Positions 14,552-18,075 of a stretch of 18,075 nucleotides of DNA are shown piece after piece. The translations under genes and the position numbers were made by a program. Within the stretch, counting starts at the first letter, position 1; each line of letters opens with the position of its first letter. The stretch is from an uncultured Candidatus Competibacteraceae bacterium. GTDB taxonomy: Bacteria; Pseudomonadota; Gammaproteobacteria; Competibacterales; Competibacteraceae. Below the pieces are notes generated by a model. It was not told where the DNA came from. It did no database searches and saw nothing but the letters and a program-made list of their open reading frames with translations. The stretch is taken from assembly GCA_937960715.1 (NCBI GenBank), contig CALGOO010000348.1:1-18075 (forward strand), read 5' to 3'.

Positions 14552-16387
14552 CTACTCCACCGTTACCGACTTGGCCAGATTGCGCGGCTGATCCACGTCG
14601 GTGCCCTTGAGGATCGCGACGTGGTAGGCCAGCAGTTGCAACGGCACGGTGAACACGATCGGCGCAATGGACTCGGGCACCGCGCCCAGCGACAGGACGT
14701 GGGTATCGACGCCGCTGAGATGGGTGTCCACCGCGCGGTCGGCGAACAGGAACAGCACGCCGCCGCGCGCCCGCACTTCCTGAAGATTGGACAGCACTTT
14801 CTCCAGCAAGCCATCCCTGGGCAGGACGCAGACCACTGGCATGTCTCCGTCCACCAGCGCCAGTGGCCCGTGCTTGAGTTCGCCGGCCGGGTACGCCTCG
14901 GCGTGGATGTAGCTGATTTCCTTGAGCTTGAGCGCCCCTTCCATCGCAATCGGATATTGCGGTCCGCGCCCCAGGAACAGGGCATGATTTTTCTCGGCGA
15001 AATGCTCGGCCAGCCGCTCGATGGCGCCATCCAGCATCAAAGCTTCCTCCAGCGCCTTGGGCAGCCGTTCCAGATCCCGCGCCAGGACGACCTCGTCGCG
15101 CTCGCTCAGGCCATGCCGCCGACCCAGCGCCAGCGCCAGCAGCCGCAACGCCACCAGTTGAGTGGTGAACGCCTTGGTGGAGGCCACGCCGATTTCCCGG
15201 CCCGCGCGGGTCAACAGGGTCAAGGCCGACTCGCGCACCAGCGAGCTTTCGGCCACGTTGCAAATGGTCAGGGTGGACAGATAGCCGCGCTCCTTGGCCG
15301 CGCGCAACGCCGCCAGGGTATCGGCGGTCTCGCCGGACTGGGAAATGCTGACGAACAGCGTTCCCGGCGGCGTGACGCCTCGGCGGTAACGGTACTCGCT
15401 GGCCACCTCCACCGTGCAAGGCACGCCCAGGTTTTCCAGCCAGTAGCGCGCCACCAAGCCGGCGTGATAACTGGTGCCGCAGGCGACGATGTGAACGCCC
15501 CGCGCCTGGTCGAACACTGCGTTGGCTTCCGGCCCAAAGCTGTCTTCCAGCAAGTGGCCCTGATGAATCCGGCCTTCCAGGGTCTCGGCGACCACCGCCG
15601 GCTGCTCGAAGATCTCCTTAAGCATGAAATGCCGGTAGCCGCTCTTGCCCGCCGCCGCGCCCATCTGGCCCGAATACGCCACCGGCCGCTCCACGACCTG
15701 GCCGCTCCGGTCGTAAATCGCGAAGCGCTCACGCTGAATCTCGACCAGATCGCCTTCTTCCAGGAACACGAAGGTCTGGGTTACCGGCGCCAGCGCGAAC
15801 ACGTCCGAGGCGATGAAGTGCTCGCCGATGCCGATGCCCAACACCAGCGGACTACCAGCTCGCGCCCCGATCAGCCGGTCCGGGTCCTCGCGGCAAATCA
15901 CGCCGAGACTGTAGGCGCCGGTCAAACGCGCCACGGCCTGTTGCACCGCCGCCAGCAAATCGCCGGTGATCCGCATCTTCTGATCGATCAGGTGGGCGAT
16001 CACCTCGGTGTCGGTGTCGGATTCGAAGCGATAGCCGGCGGCGATCAACTCGGCCTTAAGCTCCTGGTAGTTTTCGATGATGCCGTTATGCACCACCGCC
16101 ACCGAGTTGTTGCTGACATGCGGGTGAGCGTTGCGCTCGCACGGTTCACCGTGGGTGGCCCAGCGAGTGTGCGCGAGACCGAGCGGGCCGCGCACCGGTT
16201 CCTGTTGCAAGCGTTCGGCCAGCGCCTGGACCTTGCCGACCGCGCGGACCCGGTGCAGGCGTTCGTCGCGGCTGTCCAGCGTGACGATGCCCGCCGAGTC
16301 GTAGCCGCGATATTCCAACCGCCGCAGACCTTCAAGCAGAATGGGAGTGACGTTGCGTTCGGCGATGACGCCCACGATTCCACACAT
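14552..16387 (-). CDS. glmS: glutamine-fructose-6-phosphate aminotransferase (isomerizing)
   Basis: GlmS makes glucosamine-6-phosphate from fructose-6-phosphate and glutamine, the first step to UDP-GlcNAc for peptidoglycan and lipopolysaccharide. The 611 residues match E. coli GlmS (609). The start MCGIVGVIAE exposes the N-terminal nucleophile cysteine after Met removal; the glutaminase domain includes RWATHGEP, NGIIENYQEL and SDTDTEVIAH. Two sugar-isomerase (SIS) domains follow, with ACGTSYHA and ISQSGETADT, then GRGPQYPIAMEGALKLKEIS, and the end is DQPRNLAKSVTVE. ATG 16387 is fixed by the essential cysteine. The gene lies 28 bases behind the nucleotidyltransferase gene. No glmUS pairing and no ribozyme-like leader is seen in that short gap. 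Confidence 0.98.
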   Translation of the reverse strand: MCGIVGVIAERNVTPILLEGLRRLEYRGYDSAGIVTLDSRDERLHRVRAVGKVQALAERLQQEPVRGPLGLAHTRWATHGEPCERNAHPHVSNNSVAVVHNGIIENYQELKAELIAAGYRFESDTDTEVIAHLIDQKMRITGDLLAAVQQAVARLTGAYSLGVICREDPDRLIGARAGSPLVLGIGIGEHFIASDVFALAPVTQTFVFLEEGDLVEIQRERFAIYDRSGQVVERPVAYSGQMGAAAGKSGYRHFMLKEIFEQPAVVAETLEGRIHQGHLLEDSFGPEANAVFDQARGVHIVACGTSYHAGLVARYWLENLGVPCTVEVASEYRYRRGVTPPGTLFVSISQSGETADTLAALRAAKERGYLSTLTICNVAESSLVRESALTLLTRAGREIGVASTKAFTTQLVALRLLALALGRRHGLSERDEVVLARDLERLPKALEEALMLDGAIERLAEHFAEKNHALFLGRGPQYPIAMEGALKLKEISYIHAEAYPAGELKHGPLALVDGDMPVVCVLPRDGLLEKVLSNLQEVRARGGVLFLFADRAVDTHLSGVDTHVLSLGAVPESIAPIVFTVPLQLLAYHVAILKGTDVDQPRNLAKSVTVE

Positions 16388-16415
16388 GACGATATCCAAA
16401 GGCAAGAAAATTGAT

Positions 16416-17279
16416 TCAGGGTAGCGGCTTGCCCGCGGGGGGACAAGCCATTCCCGCAGCCACCGTCGTCGTCGCATCCCCTGCCAGCCATTCCCGAAAC
16501 AGCGCGTTCAACGGTTCCAGGTTGGGTTTGACCACCGGCGCCAGCGCGGTGGGACCCTCCGCCAGCCGCGCCAGTTCGGCCTTGACCCACTCGCTCAGGG
16601 CCGGAATGCGCGGCCCCCAGGCCATTTCCTCGCCGCTCTGCTTGAGCCTCAGCAAGTGCTTGATGGCGTCGCGCAGTTCGCCGGGCGGGATCTGGGTTTC
16701 CACCAGTTCGCGGAACGGCATGGGCACGACGCCCCGGCCGCTTTCCAGCCAGCGCACCGCCAGCAGCGGGCGCAGCACGTACAGATATTTCTTCAGCCGC
16801 ACCTGCTCGCCATGCAGGTAGACCCGATCATTGCCCCGCGCCATGTGCAGGTAGTGCCAGGCGCAGCCGAGCGAGGAGTAATAGGTCGGCGTCAGGGCCA
16901 GCATCGCTTCGCGGAATCCCGGTTGCGCTCGATAGACGAGGGGCGAATGGAGCCACTCGAACAGCGGCGGGTTGGATTTGCGCATCAGTTGCAGCGCCTT
17001 GCGCAAATCCCAGCCGTTGATGTCCAGCACCCCCTCGATGGGCCGTTCGATCACGTCGCGGCGGTGCTCCAGGTCGATGCTCAGATACCAGTCGCGCGGG
17101 CGAACATAGATGAAGCGCACGTCGTAGTCGCTGTCGGGCGAGGCGAAGCCCCAGGCCCGGCTGCCCGATTCGCAGGCGTACAGGATGCGGACTGCTTCGG
17201 TGTGTTCGATGACCGCCAGCCGTTCGAGAATACTGGCGGTAGGGCTCATCGGCGAAGTATTGCTGGTGGCGTCAGACAT
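16416..17279 (-). CDS. predicted nucleotidyltransferase, RlaP/YcgL-like (COG3541)
   Basis: This 287-residue protein has the minimal nucleotidyltransferase signature: GS (39-40) in ACESGSRAWGF, then SPDSDYDVRFIYV with Asp51 and Asp53, followed by the family segment DINGWDLRKALQLMRKSNP and PLFEWLHSP. The fold transfers nucleotides, but for this family the natural target is uncertain; some relatives sit beside RNA-repair genes. ATG 17279 is chosen as it falls 17 bases after the preceding stop; ATG 17249 (MSPTASILERL) is closer to the family's usual beginning, and none has a good Shine-Dalgarno. Placement directly ahead of glmS suggests co-transcription, not a shared function. Confidence 0.85.
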   Translation of the reverse strand: MSDATSNTSPMSPTASILERLAVIEHTEAVRILYACESGSRAWGFASPDSDYDVRFIYVRPRDWYLSIDLEHRRDVIERPIEGVLDINGWDLRKALQLMRKSNPPLFEWLHSPLVYRAQPGFREAMLALTPTYYSSLGCAWHYLHMARGNDRVYLHGEQVRLKKYLYVLRPLLAVRWLESGRGVVPMPFRELVETQIPPGELRDAIKHLLRLKQSGEEMAWGPRIPALSEWVKAELARLAEGPTALAPVVKPNLEPLNALFREWLAGDATTTVAAGMACPPAGKPLP

Positions 17280-17295
17280 GATGGTTGACTCGCTA

Positions 17296-17577
17296 TCAGA
17301 CTCGTCCAAACTGCTCGACGAAGATCGTCTCAATTGCCTCAAAGCGGTCGCGGCCCGCGAAGGCCAGCGCCGCCGGGTCGTTGGTCAGGAACCGGTCGGC
17401 GGGGCGCCGGGCCAGCTTGTCTTGTAGCCATGCGCTGGAGTCGGGGTGGTTGCCGTCGCGGAACAGCACCACCACCGTCTGGCCGCGCCGGTCGTCGCCG
17501 AGCATGACCACGCCGGGCGGTTTGCGACAGAGCCAGGTCACGTCGAGACCGCGCGGGTAAACGAGGCTCTCGATCAA
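17296..17577 (-). CDS. small protein of unknown function
   Basis: A 93-residue frame from TTG 17577, with GTG and ATG codons further in as alternatives, ends 17 bases before the nucleotidyltransferase start. The sequence looks protein-like: LDVTWLCRKPPGVVMLGDD, then GQTVVVLFRDGNHPD, then FLTNDPAALAFAGRDRFEAI. There is no signal peptide or known motif. Support is the tight same-strand spacing and natural composition; the weak start lowers confidence. It would be the first gene of the transcript ending in glmS. Confidence 0.55.
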   Translation of the reverse strand: MIESLVYPRGLDVTWLCRKPPGVVMLGDDRRGQTVVVLFRDGNHPDSSAWLQDKLARRPADRFLTNDPAALAFAGRDRFEAIETIFVEQFGRV

Positions 17578-17669
17578 ATCAACGGGTTGCGATTACGCTT
17601 CGCCACTGGCCACCCGTTTCAACCGATAGATGCTTTCCTCTTTCTCGAATCCTACCTCAGAACCAGATT

Positions 17670-18075
17670 ATGACAATCGGGCGAATCGCAGGCCGCGTAT
17701 TTTTGCTGTTGGTTCTGACCGTTGCCGAAATCTCCGTTGCGGCGGACACCCTCACGGGCCGGGTGATGAGCGTCGCCGATGGCGATACCTTGACGGTGCT
17801 GATGGAGGACAACCGGCCGGTCAGGGTGCGACTGGCGGGAATCGACGCGCCGGAACACGATCAACCGTTCGGCCAGCGCAGCCGGCAAAGCTTGGCGGAA
17901 TTGACACTCGACCGACCAGCGGCGGTGACGGTGTGGAAAACCGACGACTACGGGCGCACTGTCGGGACAGTGACGGTCGGCGGGGTCGATGTGGAAGCCG
18001 AGCAAGTGCGGCGCGGGTTGGCGTGGGTGTACCGCCAGTGTGTGACACGATGTTACATAAGTGACTGTTATGCAA
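17670..18075 (+). CDS. exported thermonuclease (SNase) homolog, open at right edge, tail disrupted
   Basis: From ATG 17670 the frame stays open to the edge (135 codons). A signal peptide (RIAGRVFLLLVLTVAEISVAA) precedes a staphylococcal-nuclease domain: VADGDTLTV (Asp37, Asp39), RVRLAGIDAPE with Arg54 and Glu62 matching SNase Arg35 and Glu43, FGQRSRQSL, and DYGRTVGTV with Arg96 matching Arg87. These are the catalytic residues of a calcium-dependent phosphodiesterase acting on DNA or RNA outside the cytoplasm. After GLAWVYRQ the family normally continues with a helix, but here it reads CVTRCYISDCYA from AT-richer DNA, so the gene may be broken near 18039. The Shine-Dalgarno is weak. It is divergent from the small gene at 17577. 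Confidence 0.82.
   Translation, partial: MTIGRIAGRVFLLLVLTVAEISVAADTLTGRVMSVADGDTLTVLMEDNRPVRVRLAGIDAPEHDQPFGQRSRQSLAELTLDRPAAVTVWKTDDYGRTVGTVTVGGVDVEAEQVRRGLAWVYRQCVTRCYISDCYA

Noticed and set aside
14621..16414. A 597-codon rightward open frame opposite glmS
   Set aside because: It lies wholly within the antisense of glmS, whose motifs are complete; the composition is low-complexity and no family is visible.
16388..16415. glmS ribozyme or small-RNA target in the glmS leader
   Set aside because: The gap to the upstream gene is only 28 bases, too short for a ribozyme, and shows no distinctive structure.

Overview
The window is GC-rich, densely packed DNA from a Gram-negative proteobacterium, most likely a gammaproteobacterium. 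CobB-type sirtuin, PurU, RssA-like patatin, GlmS and a 31-bp GTAGGATGGGTTGAGCG-type inverted repeat all fit; an environmental lineage such as the Competibacter relatives is a guess only. Both ends cut genes. I saw no rRNA, tRNA, CRISPR array or complete transposase.

Region 1 (1-4068) is an NAD-metabolism locus built around one divergent control region. Leftward run a sirtuin deacylase and a translationally coupled alpha/beta hydrolase that is cut by the left edge. Rightward run a nicotinamidase (pncA), a PP2C-like phosphatase and an NrtR-type Nudix/winged-helix regulator, with overlapping stop/start codons. A perfect palindrome at 1494-1516 overlaps the -10 of the leftward promoter and the -35 of the rightward one. 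It is a strong candidate operator for the NrtR encoded here.

Region 2 (4069-4404) is an unusually AT-rich leader with no gene. Region 3 (4405-11552) is a rightward set of eight genes: a protein of unknown function with a winged-helix-like tail, a small Ras-like GTPase, two roadblock/LC7 proteins, a kinase-like/metallophosphoesterase fusion, an unrecognised protein, a VOC/PCP_red fusion and an AarF/UbiB/ABC1 kinase. The first four look like an MglA/MglB-type or conservon-like signalling switch. The fusion protein next to them could add a phospho-signalling output. This is the most promising candidate for an undescribed system here.

Region 4 (11569-14257) is leftward housekeeping: a patatin-like phospholipase, PurU and a small exported protein of unknown function. 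Upstream of them lies a small SEC-C metal-binding gene with its own good promoter and Shine-Dalgarno site but two single-base frameshifts. Region 5 (14258-14551) holds a nested inverted repeat. Region 6 (14552-17577, leftward) is a small unknown gene, a RlaP/YcgL-like nucleotidyltransferase and glmS in apparent operon order. Region 7 is a divergent exported thermonuclease-type gene whose reading frame stops resembling the family about 35 bases before the right edge, possibly at an inserted element.
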